Below, in pieces: positions 18,602-28,325 of a stretch of 64,000 nucleotides of DNA (positions are counted from its first letter, which is position 1; each line of letters starts with the position of its first letter). The stretch covers positions 310,001 to 374,000 of the forward strand of contig JBEVXD010000002.1 of the NCBI GenBank assembly GCA_040506275.1, read 5' to 3'. Under the pieces are notes generated by a model. The model worked only from the letters and a program-made list of their open reading frames with translations. It was not told where the DNA came from and made no database searches. This DNA comes from Thiodiazotropha sp040506275. GTDB lineage: Bacteria; Pseudomonadota; Gammaproteobacteria; Chromatiales; Chromatiaceae. The position numbers and the translations under genes are program-made.

Positions 18602-19207
18602 AATATTTTTGTAGCTCGATGAGATTCTTAAGTCTCTAACTGTGAGACTTGGTACTTCAATGACGGTGCAACATGAGTGGTGTAGTTCAGTTATTCCTGA
18701 GACCTATCACAACCTATTAACACCTCATCTCCTGTTAACTATCTAACACTGTATGTGCACTGTTCGTGCCACTATTAGTCGGCTTTAACTAGTTGATTTT
18801 CTGCTGGTAAATTGAAGTGCTACTTTAGATGTGTCGCATTATGAATCGGTTGGTTTGCGTTATGTGGTAGATGTACTGATTGGCGGGGCATGTAAGGTTT
18901 GTTGCAATCCGTAACTGTTGTTGCGTTATGCAATGGCTGTGAGGAGTATTGAATCAATAAGCTGATGCTACTAAGCTGGACTTACTATTCGGGCCAAGAG
19001 TATCAATAAACGACAGTCTGTCATTAGGTATCAAAAGGTTAGGGGCTACAAGTATGGTTCAGCCCATTGTTGCAGCTCTTGGCAAGAGACAGGCCGCTGC
19101 CTGCAAATCGCGTCTGGATCTGAGCCACTATTGTAGCCTTGAGTGTATTGGTAGTTATGGCCTGTTTAGAAACTCTCTGCCCACCGAAATAAGATAAAAA
19201 GAGGTTT
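18602..19207. other. 606-bp non-coding stretch
   Basis: Region between the divergent SulP gene and the small protein gene at 19208. No convincing ORF, tRNA or known structured RNA is recognisable. It must contain the promoters for both flanking genes. The length leaves room for a small RNA, but no specific signal was found. Confidence 0.4.
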
Positions 19208-19465
19208 ATGATGGCGGCAAGTCGCTTTTTGACAATTCACTATTTGGATGGCTCAAACGAGACCTTCACCTTTCCCAAACAGGCGAAAGATCATTTTGAT
19301 CTGATGAGTAAGTTGAATGATGCTATGAAGACAGATCGATTTGTTATTGAGGCCGATGGTCATCTACATGTCATACCGCTGAGTTCAATTAAGCGTCTGC
19401 AGTTCTCACCAGCTCCCGATACTTTGCCCCAAGGGGTTATTTCCGGTGCTTCACTTAATGCTTAA
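19208..19465 (+). CDS. Small conserved-looking protein, unknown
   Basis: 85 aa, soluble, not recognised. GAGG at 19201-19204 is 3 bp before the first ATG (19208) and 6 bp before the second (19211), so 19211 may be the real start. The sequence reads as a compact alpha/beta fold: TIHYLDGSNETFTF, a helix with DLMSKLNDAMKT, then FVIEADGHLHVIPLSSIKRL. This pattern (strand 'FVIEAD...LHVIPLSSI') suggests a small regulatory or adaptor domain rather than an enzyme. It is isolated between long non-coding stretches with no operon partner. Confidence 0.7.
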   Translation: MMAASRFLTIHYLDGSNETFTFPKQAKDHFDLMSKLNDAMKTDRFVIEADGHLHVIPLSSIKRLQFSPAPDTLPQGVISGASLNA

Positions 19466-19933
19466 GTACTGCACTAGAATATATACCTCTCTGCTGTCAC
19501 ATTAACTTAATTCAATATCAATGTGGCTGACTATACAGAAACAACTTTATTTTGCTGATGACCCAGAAGGTAATCGGCCAAGATGCCAGTGCGGTAGGGT
19601 GGAATCCACCGGTTTCAGCGACGATATTGTTGGAAGTGCTGTATAAATCAATCTTGGTGTGGTGCGGCAGGCCGCACCCTACATTTTACGCCCCTGCTTG
19701 GCAAAACCGTTATGTCGCGAGCTAGACCCTGTTTCAGTAGGGTGCGGCCTGCCGCACCGAGCCTAAAATAAAAAAACAAGGAACCACAAAAAAGCCATTA
19801 ATTTCAATTGCGCCGCGCGCTTACAACACCTACTAAAAGGAGCAGGAGTAAGCAGGACAGCTATAGTATTCGTTATATCTAAACAGCTTCTACTACGCCA
19901 AGCTAAAAGCAACCATGACTCGAATCCTTAGCG
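19466..19933. repeat. Repeat-rich intergenic region with two inverted GTGCGGC palindromes and a MITE-like end
   Basis: GGTGCGGCAGGCCGCACC at 19661-19678 and its reverse complement at 19741-19758 are each near-perfect palindromes. With the adjoining CCTA/TAGG they form a larger inverted pair. GTAAGCAGGACAGC at 19848-19861 matches, with one change, the terminal inverted repeat of the elements at 55119 and 59866, so this is probably a decayed copy of that element. No gene is visible. Confidence 0.6.
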
Positions 19934-22900
19934 TTATGATGTTGGCTTAATCTTGAACATGATTGCATAGAGCGTTGGAACGAAAAGTAGTGTCAATAGT
20001 GTTGCGAAGCCGAGTCCTGCCATGATTGTGAGCGACATATTGACGAAGAAGACATCCTGCAGCAGTGGGATCAATCCCAGAATGGTGGTCGCAGCCGCCA
20101 GGACCACAGGGCGCAGACGGCTTACAGTAGAGTCAAGAATCGCGGAATAAGCCTCTTTACCGCTGCTAATCTGCTGGTCGATCTCATCAATCAGCACGAT
20201 GGCATTCTTGATTAATAGCCCGATCAGGGAGAGGGCGCCAAGCAATGACATGAAATCAAACGCGCCATTAAAGCCAAGCAGTCCGGCGGTTATACCAACT
20301 ATTGCTAATGGTACTGTCAGCCAGATGATCAATGGCTGGCGGAGTTTTCCGAATAGCAGGATACTGACCAGAATCATCAGCAGAAAGCCAAAGGGCAGGG
20401 AGCTGGCCAATCCAGCCTGGGCATTCTTGGAATCCTCATATTCCCCACCCCAACTGAAACTGTAGCCAGGTGGTAGTTCTATCGCTTCGATCTGAGGTTT
20501 TAACCGGCTGAACAGGGGGGTAGCCAATTCCGTGGTCGGATTGCATTGGGCGATGATGGTCTGGATACGGTCACGGGATCTAATCAATGGATTTTCAAAA
20601 ACTGTCTCAAAGCCATTGATTACCTGGGCAGCAGGAACCGATTGATTCAATACCGGACTCCAAAGTACGATATCCTGCAGATTGCCTACGTCACTACGCT
20701 CACCCTCAGAGGCACGCATGTAGATAGGGAGTACCCTTATCCCATCCCTGAACTGGCCCACTGAGACACCATCCATAGCATATTGTAGAGCCGATGCCAG
20801 GGTTTCCCGGGTAATACCCAACTGACGACCAACCTGCTCATTGAAAATTGGACGTATCAGTTTTATGGGTTGTCGCCAGTCGTCGCGGATATCCTTGGCC
20901 TCGGGATCAGCCCGCATGATCGACTGTGCCTGTAGTGAAAGTTGACGCAGTACTACCGGGTCGGGGCCTTGAAAGCGTGCCTCAATCTTACTGTCTCTGC
21001 CTGGGCCGATTCGCATGGACTTAATGATCGGATCTGTCCAGGGATAGTGCTCTTTGACGTGGCGATCCACCTTTTCCCAGATTTCAGCGATACGTTCTCT
21101 GCTGTCGGTATGAACGATGATCTGACTGTAGACGGCTGAAGTCTCTTTGGGATCGTAGACCAGAGTGAATCGCTGATGGCCACTGCCTATGCTGATGCTG
21201 GTCTGTTCAACCCCCTCCTGTTCCATCAGAAACTTGTTGATGCGCAGGGTATCCTCACGTGTGGCACGAATATCGGTTCCCTCAATCTCCCAGACATCGA
21301 CGAAGAACATCGGCGTGTTGGACTCAGGGAAGAAGGCTTGCTTGACGCTGCCGAAGCCGGCGACTGCAAGTACAAAAAGTCCGATAACCATGGCAACTGT
21401 AATCCAGCGTAGTCGCACAGCTCTGTCCACAACACCGCGAAACAGTTTAAAGACACCTTTACCATAGGGATCTTCAGCCTGCTCTCCCTCTGGTGAGCCC
21501 GGTTTCAATAGTACCGAGCAGAGTAGGGGAGTTGTACTGATGGCGGTGATCCAGGAGAGTAACAATGAGTAGAGGATGACCCAGAACAGAGAGTTGGCGA
21601 ACTCACCGGTACTGTCCTGAGAGAGCCCTATGGCAGAGAATGCCAGAATGCCTATAACAGTGCCTCCGAGCAGCGCCCAGATGGTCTTCGCCACAGTCTC
21701 CCTGGACGCATTGGCAGCACTCATGCCACTCTGCATACGTACCAGCATGCCCTCGGCGACTACAATGGCATTGTCTACCAACATCCCCAGTGCAATGACC
21801 AGAGCCCCGAGGGAGATGCGTTGAAGTTCGATACCGTCAATGTACATCAGTAGCAAGGTGCCTGCGACGGTGATCAGCAGCACTGCACCGATGATCAGAC
21901 CGACACGCAGCCCCATAAAAAGCAGCAGGACAATGATCACGATACCCACTGCCTGGCCCACGCTGACCAGGAATCCACTGACTGATTTATCCACTTCCAA
22001 GGGTTGGTTGTAGATCTCTTTAATCTGCATGCCGACAGGGATATTTCCGATCAGCTCTTGAACTCTGGCATTGAGGTGTTCACCCACTGCCACCACATTT
22101 TCACCAGCCTGCATGGAGATACCGATAGTCAATGCAGGTTTGCCATCCAGGTAGTACATCTGGCTGGGCACTTCATCATATGCGCGGGTGATGCGGGCAA
22201 TATCCTTGAGGTAGATAAGACGCTTATCCTCAGAGGCGACCAATACATCACCTATGTCGGTTATCGACTGCAATTCACCACTGGGCACAATACGCAGACG
22301 TTCGCGATTCACATTGCCATGACCCGCTGTGACAACAGTGTTCTGGGACTGCAGCAGTTGGGCAATGGTTGAGGGAGAGATTCCCAGTTCGCCGAGCCGC
22401 TCACGGGAGATATCCACATAGACCACTTCCTTTTGTGCTCCGCCAATTGAGACCTTGCGTATCCCTGGTACTAAAACCAGTTCTTGTTTGAGGTAGTCAG
22501 CGAAATCCCACAGATCGCGCCATGTGTATCCCTGACCTGTGAGGGCCAGGTAGACACCAAACACATCACCAAAGTCGTCGATTACCATCGGGTCCTGGGC
22601 ACCGGGTGGTAATTTGTTCTTCATGTCAGCGATTTTGCGTCGCAATTCATCGTAAATATCCGGGAAGTCATCAGCCCGGAATTTATCCTTGAATTCGATG
22701 GAGATGTCAGACATGCCGGGTCTGGAGATCGACATCTTGATCCGCTTGACCTGTTCCAGACGTTGGATGGCATCCTCAATATGATAGGTTACTTCATCTT
22801 CTACCTCCTGGGCGGAAGCCCCAGGGTAGAGGGTGATTACCTTGGCATTTTTTATGGTGAATGCCGGGTCTTCCAACTTTCCCATCTTGTCAAAGCTGAG

Positions 22901-22978
22901 TAGACCACCGCCGAACAGTATGATGACAAGCAGCCATGAGATGACCGGTGTGCGTACGGAGTATTCCCCGATATTCAT
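19934..22978 (-). CDS. RND efflux permease (AcrB/TriC-like)
   Basis: 1014 aa, full length for an RND/HAE pump: one N-terminal helix (about 13-30), a large periplasmic loop, six helices (about 335-530), a second loop and a final helix bundle (about 850-1005). The TM4 motif is GMLVDNAIVVAEGML, with the single proton-relay Asp plus Asn typical of TriC/MdtBC-like members rather than the DD of AcrB. It is the inner-membrane, proton-driven pump of a tripartite exporter. It is encoded 34 bp after its adaptor gene, with AAGGGG 6 nt before the ATG. No outer-membrane channel gene is in the window. Substrate unknown; the SMR-type multidrug role is only family knowledge. Confidence 0.95.
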   Translation of the reverse strand: MNIGEYSVRTPVISWLLVIILFGGGLLSFDKMGKLEDPAFTIKNAKVITLYPGASAQEVEDEVTYHIEDAIQRLEQVKRIKMSISRPGMSDISIEFKDKFRADDFPDIYDELRRKIADMKNKLPPGAQDPMVIDDFGDVFGVYLALTGQGYTWRDLWDFADYLKQELVLVPGIRKVSIGGAQKEVVYVDISRERLGELGISPSTIAQLLQSQNTVVTAGHGNVNRERLRIVPSGELQSITDIGDVLVASEDKRLIYLKDIARITRAYDEVPSQMYYLDGKPALTIGISMQAGENVVAVGEHLNARVQELIGNIPVGMQIKEIYNQPLEVDKSVSGFLVSVGQAVGIVIIVLLLFMGLRVGLIIGAVLLITVAGTLLLMYIDGIELQRISLGALVIALGMLVDNAIVVAEGMLVRMQSGMSAANASRETVAKTIWALLGGTVIGILAFSAIGLSQDSTGEFANSLFWVILYSLLLSWITAISTTPLLCSVLLKPGSPEGEQAEDPYGKGVFKLFRGVVDRAVRLRWITVAMVIGLFVLAVAGFGSVKQAFFPESNTPMFFVDVWEIEGTDIRATREDTLRINKFLMEQEGVEQTSISIGSGHQRFTLVYDPKETSAVYSQIIVHTDSRERIAEIWEKVDRHVKEHYPWTDPIIKSMRIGPGRDSKIEARFQGPDPVVLRQLSLQAQSIMRADPEAKDIRDDWRQPIKLIRPIFNEQVGRQLGITRETLASALQYAMDGVSVGQFRDGIRVLPIYMRASEGERSDVGNLQDIVLWSPVLNQSVPAAQVINGFETVFENPLIRSRDRIQTIIAQCNPTTELATPLFSRLKPQIEAIELPPGYSFSWGGEYEDSKNAQAGLASSLPFGFLLMILVSILLFGKLRQPLIIWLTVPLAIVGITAGLLGFNGAFDFMSLLGALSLIGLLIKNAIVLIDEIDQQISSGKEAYSAILDSTVSRLRPVVLAAATTILGLIPLLQDVFFVNMSLTIMAGLGFATLLTLLFVPTLYAIMFKIKPTS

Positions 22979-23012
22979 GTGCGCCCCTTATGATTTTTTT
23001 TGTTGTCGCCTG

Positions 23013-24134
23013 TTACTGGTACTTCAGGTCTTCCGGTCTTTGCATTGCCTGCTCTTTGGCCGGCATAAGTCGCACTTTCATGCCTTTGACCAGAAAAGGG
23101 GTGCCGGCGGTGACAATACGGTCTCCTGGCTCTAACCCTTCAAAGACCTCTATATTTTCACCTACGAGACGACCAACCTTAACCATCCGAGGTTCAACCG
23201 TCATACTACTAGCTTCGATTACCCAGGCCTGGGGATCAAGTTTGTAGTCACCAACAATGGCGCTGGCCGGCACCCTGTATACGGTGTTGTCATCGTCAAA
23301 TTTACTGAAATCCACAGTGACCTTTGCAGTCATTCCAGGCAGGATGTTGGCACTATCCAGTCTGGCCATGGTGTAGGTGACCTGAAAGGTTTGAGTTTTT
23401 GCATCTGCCTGAGTTGTGATCTCGCGAAAGGTCAGTGGATAACTGTTGCCGGGAATATCGGCGAACGAGACCGTAACCAGCACATTCTCCTTGGCATTCT
23501 CTCTATCCTCGGATGTCAATCCTCGCAGCAGGCTCTCCGGCACATCGAATTTCACTTCGAGTTCAGAAATATCCTGTAGAACAAGTACCGGCTGTTTGGC
23601 CTGTATCTCTTCAAAGTTATCGATATTGAGTATCGCAATACTGCCATCGAACGGGGCAGTAAGCTTGGTGTAGTTAAGATCCTGCTGAGCCGCTTTCAAG
23701 GTTGCACTGGCACTTTTGAAATCCGCCTCCAGCTTGTCGAAATCCATCTTTGAGATGTTGCCTTTTTTAACCAGTTCATTAGCGCGGGTAAAGTTTCGGT
23801 TGGCCTTGTCGTAGTTGGCCTTTCTATCGTTGTAGACGATCTCAAGATCGGTCGGATCTAGTGCAGCGACCAGCTGCCCCGCTTTTATCTGGTCACCCTC
23901 TTTGACGGGTAACTGCTTGAGTACACCTGATACCCTGAAAGAGAGTTCGGCCTTGCGGCCAGCATCAATTCGGGCCGGAAAAGTGCGGATAGCGCCACTG
24001 GATGTGGTTTCAATCAGGAAACTCTTGATTGGACGTACAACCTCTGCCGGTTCCGTTGAAGGCGGTTCACTGCAGCCAAAGAGAGATAGAGATACCATGG
24101 TCAGCCCGACGAAGGCATTTCTTGATACAATCAT
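23013..24134 (-). CDS. RND periplasmic adaptor (membrane fusion) lipoprotein
   Basis: 373 aa. The signal ends in a lipobox (SLFGC, lipidated C21). Barrel-sandwich and hairpin regions follow: RKAELSFRVSGVLKQLPVKE, a coiled hairpin at about 95-165, then SIAILNIDNFEEIQAKQPV. The beta-barrel and membrane-proximal domains run to about 360. It bridges the RND permease (next gene, 34 bp downstream) to an outer-membrane channel. It is the first gene of the two-gene operon, and the 110-bp gap to the divergent gene at 24245 holds both promoters. Confidence 0.95.
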   Translation of the reverse strand: MIVSRNAFVGLTMVSLSLFGCSEPPSTEPAEVVRPIKSFLIETTSSGAIRTFPARIDAGRKAELSFRVSGVLKQLPVKEGDQIKAGQLVAALDPTDLEIVYNDRKANYDKANRNFTRANELVKKGNISKMDFDKLEADFKSASATLKAAQQDLNYTKLTAPFDGSIAILNIDNFEEIQAKQPVLVLQDISELEVKFDVPESLLRGLTSEDRENAKENVLVTVSFADIPGNSYPLTFREITTQADAKTQTFQVTYTMARLDSANILPGMTAKVTVDFSKFDDDNTVYRVPASAIVGDYKLDPQAWVIEASSMTVEPRMVKVGRLVGENIEVFEGLEPGDRIVTAGTPFLVKGMKVRLMPAKEQAMQRPEDLKYQ

Positions 24135-24244
24135 TTTTTACTTGAACTCCCCTTGAAATCGCCCAATGGATGGACTTTTTATAATCTTTGTTAATACTGT
24201 ACTTTAGCGTCAATTATAATAAATAGACAGGTAGTGACAGTAAA

Positions 24245-25531
24245 ATGAAGCTGAAATATTCCCCTCATAAACTCGGTTTTTTAACCCGGCTCGCAATCCC
24301 ACAAAATGTCATAATCAGCCTTGTGACTACCCTGTTCTTATCTGTGGTAAGCAGTGGATGTTCACTGCTGGAGATATCCCAACAGACCGAAGATGTTAAT
24401 CAGGCTGGAACCATCTCCGGTAGTGTCGCTGTCGAAAGCGGCAGTGATGCACCTGTAACCATCCTGCTTTTTACTAAACAGGATTTCGCACCTCAACTGG
24501 AGAGAAAATATAGTTTACAAGGGGCAGGGGAGTTTCGTTTTTATGCAAGGGAAGGTAGCTACTATGTTGCGGCATTCCAGGATACCAATCGTGACAATCT
24601 CTATCAGCAAATAGAGCCGGCAACCATTTTTGGTGGCGATGACATATTCAATGCAACGGCTTTGACTCTGGACTCTAACGGTCATATTGAACTGGGCAAG
24701 CTGTTACTGAAAGATCCGATTTCAAAAAATGTAAACCGGGATAATATCTCATTTGATATTAAACAGGATCATACTGGAGAAACAGTCTCTCTGGATGACG
24801 CAAGATTCTCTCGTGAAATCGGCTCCCTTGGGCTATGGAAACCGATATCTTTCGTTGATCAAGTGGGTATAGGGCTCTATATGCTCTCTTCATATGAAGT
24901 TGGCCGTATCCCGGTGATATTTATTCATGGTGCTGGCGGAACACCACTTGAGTTCGCTGAGTTGGCGCAAAGTCTGGACAGCAGTCGGTTTCAACCCTGG
25001 GTCCTCCACTACCCCAGCGGTTTGAGACTCGATATCGTCAGTGACTATCTGGTGAAAAGTATTAACCAGTTAGAGAGTCAATATCCGTTCGACTCATTTT
25101 ATCTGATTGCTCATAGTATGGGTGGTCTTGTGATGCGCTCAACCGTTAAGAAATATTACGAAAGTGAGCACCAACCTGCCATTGGTCTGGCAATGACCAT
25201 TAACAGTCCCATGGATGGTATGGCCAGTGCAGAATTTGGAGCCAAGTCATCTCCAATAGTTGTTCCTTCCTGGCGTGATATCGCGACGAATAGTAAATTT
25301 TTAGGTGAGATCAGGGATTGGCCCTGGCCGAATTTAATTCCCTATCACCTGGTATTTTCATATCAGAGTGGTGATGGAGATGATGGGGTGGTTGACCTGG
25401 AGAGTCAGATTCCATTGTCACTACAAGCCGAGGCTACACGTCTATATGGCTTTAATGCAGGACATGCAACCATCCTCAGGAATCCTCAATTCATCCGTGA
25501 ATTTCAATATATACTGGATAAGAGCTTGTGA
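24245..25531 (+). CDS. Lipase-like alpha/beta hydrolase lipoprotein
   Basis: 428 aa. A long signal ends in lipobox SSGC (C39). An N-terminal beta domain (about 50-145, VTILLFTKQDF ... FRFYAREGSYYVAAF) precedes the hydrolase domain. That domain has the oxyanion-hole HGAGG (VIFIHGAGGTPLEF), the nucleophile elbow AHSMGG, an acidic residue in GDGDDGVVDLESQ and the catalytic His in NAGHATIL. This arrangement fits PGAP1/triacylglycerol-lipase-like esterases, anchored in the outer or inner membrane. Transcribed divergently from the RND operon. The natural substrate (lipid or polyester) cannot be told from sequence. Confidence 0.88.
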   Translation: MKLKYSPHKLGFLTRLAIPQNVIISLVTTLFLSVVSSGCSLLEISQQTEDVNQAGTISGSVAVESGSDAPVTILLFTKQDFAPQLERKYSLQGAGEFRFYAREGSYYVAAFQDTNRDNLYQQIEPATIFGGDDIFNATALTLDSNGHIELGKLLLKDPISKNVNRDNISFDIKQDHTGETVSLDDARFSREIGSLGLWKPISFVDQVGIGLYMLSSYEVGRIPVIFIHGAGGTPLEFAELAQSLDSSRFQPWVLHYPSGLRLDIVSDYLVKSINQLESQYPFDSFYLIAHSMGGLVMRSTVKKYYESEHQPAIGLAMTINSPMDGMASAEFGAKSSPIVVPSWRDIATNSKFLGEIRDWPWPNLIPYHLVFSYQSGDGDDGVVDLESQIPLSLQAEATRLYGFNAGHATILRNPQFIREFQYILDKSL

Positions 25532-25631
25532 AGCCCAATCGCAAATGGTCAACCTTATTGATAACGATGTATCCAAAGATCGTCGGCAATGTAAGATTGA
25601 TTTTTAAACAACCAGTAATATTAAAACGTAG

Positions 25632-25649
25632 GGTGCGGCCTGCCGCACC
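25632..25649. repeat. GTGCGGC palindromic repeat
   Basis: GGTGCGGCCTGCCGCACC, one copy of the dispersed palindrome also at 19661, 19741 and 55200 (decayed at 44126 and 60050). The flank CATACC-GAGC...TGAAACAA is shared with the copy at 55200, showing that the repeat unit is larger than the palindrome. Confidence 0.7.
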
Positions 25650-25755
25650 ATACCGAGCATCATATGAAACAAATAAAAAAATAATACATGTAATGTGTGA
25701 AATATCTGAATAAAGACTTGATTCAACTTTCCTTCAGCACAACAGGGTGAGATTA

Positions 25756-26208
25756 ATGTGGTGTAACGAGTCAATGCCATATAAATTGAGTTTTTCTTTG
25801 GTGTCTCTCTTCTACTTGTTATCAGCGAGCGGATGTACCACTTCTGGTTGGTCAAACGCCAATTCGCTGCAAGACGATTCATTTCTCATAAGTCGCGGTA
25901 TCATCAAGAACACCTCTCGATATGAGATTTCTGATGTCAACATATTGCACTTGCCAACTCGTGCCATAGCTGGTGTATCCGCTATTCTTCCGCATACAGC
26001 AGCTGAAATGGGCATTAGTCCCCGTAAGCTGAAAGCAGATTCGGCAGTTTTGACTTGGCATCAACAAGCCCAGCAGTACGAGGTGAAACTCGTGCTACCT
26101 AAAGAACCTGTCAGAAGTGAATCCACATACTTTATGATCGTTTATGAGATATTTCCTGGAGGTGAAGCGGTTGTTAGCTTGATGCCAGATTCTAAAGTTG
26201 GTTTATAA
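25756..26208 (+). CDS. Small lipoprotein, unknown
   Basis: 150 aa from the ATG at 25756, which has AGGGTGAG just upstream (in-frame GTG at 25747 and ATG at 25774 are weaker). The signal peptide ends with lipobox LSASGC. The mature part has an alternating beta-strand pattern (SRYEISDVNILHLPTRAIAG and, later, QYEVKLVLPKEP), compatible with a small beta-sandwich. No family recognised. It stands alone between the hydrolase gene and fbaB. Confidence 0.72.
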   Translation: MWCNESMPYKLSFSLVSLFYLLSASGCTTSGWSNANSLQDDSFLISRGIIKNTSRYEISDVNILHLPTRAIAGVSAILPHTAAEMGISPRKLKADSAVLTWHQQAQQYEVKLVLPKEPVRSESTYFMIVYEIFPGGEAVVSLMPDSKVGL

Positions 26209-26358
26209 ATCCTGTTAAATTCATATGATTTAGCATTGAAAGCAAATCCTGACAGCGCTTATATAAGACAACTGCTTGATGGGTTGAAATGAAGCATTTC
26301 TATTTTGCCGGCAATACCCCAGCATATTTGCTGAGGTAAGCCAGAAAATATTTAGTAA

Positions 26359-27411
26359 TCAAGCGATGGTTATATTGCTGTCGAGATAGACATCCTGGAT
26401 AGCATTCAGTAGTTCAACCCCCTCAGCCATGGGGCGTTGGAAAGCTTTACGTCCAGAGATCATGCCCATACCACCGGCACGTTTATTAATGACGGCAGTA
26501 CGTACAGCCTGAGCCAGGTCGTTCTCGCCTGAGGAGGCACCACCAGAGTTGATCAGGCCGGCTCTTCCCATATAGCAATTGGCTACCTGGTAACGCACCA
26601 GATCGATAGGATGGTCAGAGCTGAGCTCGCTATAAACCTTGTCGTGAGTCTTGCCAAAGTTAACGGCGCGATAACCCCCATTTCCCTCAGCCTGTTTCTG
26701 CTTGACGATATCGGCCCCAATGGTGGCGGCCAGATGATTGGCCTGGCCAGTCAGGTCTGCTGCGGTGTGATAGTCAACCCCATCCACTTTAAAAGCGCTG
26801 TTTCTCAGATAGGCCCAAAGCACGGTTGCCATTCCGAGTTCGTGGGCTTGTTGAAAGGCTTCGGAGATCTCTATGATTTGACGTCTCGATTCAGCTGCAC
26901 CAAAGTAGATCGTTGCGCCAACGGCTACCGCTCCCATATCAAACGCCTGTTCAACTGAAGCGAACATTGTTTGATCGTAAATCGTGGGATAGGTCAGTAT
27001 TTCATTATGGTTAAGCTTCACTAAAAATGGGATTTTATGAGCATATCGGCGCGACACTGAACCCAAGACCCCCAGAGTTGAGGCGACCGCATTACATCCC
27101 CCCTCTATCGCCAGTTCCACAATATTTGCTGGATCAAAATAGATAGGATTGGGAGCAAAGGACGCGCCACCTGAGTGTTCGACACCCTGATCCACCGGTA
27201 GTATAGAAAGGTATCCACTATCTGTTAGACGACCTGTGTTGAACAATGTCTGCAAACTGCGTAATACACTTGGTTTGAGATCCTTGTTAGCAACAACCCG
27301 GTCGACATAGTCATGGCCTGGCAGATGGAGTACGGATTGGTCAATGGTCTTGCATTGATGACCCAACAGCATTTCTGCCTCAGAGCCAAGTAGTGTAGTG
27401 ATATTGGTCAT
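26359..27411 (-). CDS. fbaB: Fructose-bisphosphate aldolase, class I (FbaB/DhnA type)
   Basis: 350 aa, the normal length. It cleaves fructose 1,6-bisphosphate to dihydroxyacetone phosphate and glyceraldehyde 3-phosphate through a Schiff base, in glycolysis/gluconeogenesis and the Calvin cycle. The Schiff-base Lys is K237 (IGADIVKQKQAE). SILPVDQGVEHSGGASF, PIYFDP, CYMGRAGLINSGG and the C-terminal VYLDSNITIA all match the DhnA/FbaB family. Monocistronic and divergent from the TetR gene, with a 309-bp gap. A weak hairpin (around 26316-26338) lies downstream. Confidence 0.96.
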   Translation of the reverse strand: MTNITTLLGSEAEMLLGHQCKTIDQSVLHLPGHDYVDRVVANKDLKPSVLRSLQTLFNTGRLTDSGYLSILPVDQGVEHSGGASFAPNPIYFDPANIVELAIEGGCNAVASTLGVLGSVSRRYAHKIPFLVKLNHNEILTYPTIYDQTMFASVEQAFDMGAVAVGATIYFGAAESRRQIIEISEAFQQAHELGMATVLWAYLRNSAFKVDGVDYHTAADLTGQANHLAATIGADIVKQKQAEGNGGYRAVNFGKTHDKVYSELSSDHPIDLVRYQVANCYMGRAGLINSGGASSGENDLAQAVRTAVINKRAGGMGMISGRKAFQRPMAEGVELLNAIQDVYLDSNITIA

Positions 27412-27674
27412 GGCTTGTTCCAGATTTTATGTGGATGGTGTTCCTGCACCAAGAGTATAGATAATTTATTAAGTTATGTTAGGCGGGGCGTACGATCAAA
27501 ACTTTGCGACGATATTAAGGTTCTGTTACAGCATTGAGGATTAATTTCTATCTCATTTACGAATCAACTATTTAGTAGACCGGCTGAGTGTTACTGAACT
27601 TGGCGCGCGATCCATCTGAGAAAACGTCTTTTCATATTTAGTGTAGGTGGTGATGTTATCTTGACAAAAAATAA

Positions 27675-27690
27675 CAGACGAACTAGTCTG
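27675..27690. promoter_or_regulatory. Putative TetR operator and promoter before the regulator gene
   Basis: CAGACGAACTAGTCTG has CAGAC/GTCTG arms around 6 bp, and a third CAGAC lies at 27700. TTGACA at 27661-27666 is a good -35 box, and the palindrome covers the spacer/-10 position. This fits autorepression by the TetR protein that starts at 27721. The 309-bp region also carries the fbaB promoter. Confidence 0.55.
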
Positions 27691-27720
27691 GAATAATATC
27701 AGACTAAATAGTATGAAATC

Positions 27721-28311
27721 ATGCCTAGACATAAAGAGTTCAACGAAGAGGAGTTACTGCAAACAGCAATCCTGCTGTTTTGGGAAAAAGGCTATTTCGA
27801 TGCCTCTGTAGATGAACTGATCAAACGATCGGGTGTTGCTAAATATGGAATATATGCGACCTTTGGGTCAAAAAGAGAGTTGTTCAAAGCAGTGTTGAAT
27901 CAATATGCAAAGGATCGACATCAGGATATACAACGCCCCTTGCGGCAGGAAAATGCCGCTCTACCCGATGTGATCTCATTTTTCTTATCTTTACCGGCTA
28001 AGTTAACTAAAAGAGGATTTCAGCACGGTTGTTTGATGGTCAACACAGGGATTGAGCTGGGTGTCAGGGATGAGGAGTTCAGTAAAATGGTAAGAGTATT
28101 TTTTGATGAAACCACTGAGGTTATGAAAAGCTGTCTTGACCGTGCAGTGAATTTAAAACAACTGCCTGATAGTGCAGATACAAGTAAAATAGCACGTTTT
28201 ATGGTTAACGAATTCAGGACTCTACTGATGCTGGCATCAAGCGGATACAGCAAAAAAGAGATCAAGCTGCATCTGGATACTGTTCTGACACTACTGCCAT
28301 CATCTTCTTAG
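27721..28311 (+). CDS. TetR/AcrR family transcriptional regulator
   Basis: 196 aa. The N-terminal helix-turn-helix is typical (LLFWEKGYFDASVDELIKRS followed by GVAKYGIYATFGSKRELF), with an all-helical ligand/dimer domain in the rest. A palindrome 31-46 bp upstream is the likely operator. The next gene, a membrane protein, begins 14 bp downstream behind GAGGTGA, so the pair probably forms an autoregulated operon. The ligand is unknown. Confidence 0.93.
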   Translation: MPRHKEFNEEELLQTAILLFWEKGYFDASVDELIKRSGVAKYGIYATFGSKRELFKAVLNQYAKDRHQDIQRPLRQENAALPDVISFFLSLPAKLTKRGFQHGCLMVNTGIELGVRDEEFSKMVRVFFDETTEVMKSCLDRAVNLKQLPDSADTSKIARFMVNEFRTLLMLASSGYSKKEIKLHLDTVLTLLPSSS

Positions 28312-28325
28312 TTGAGGTGAATGAA

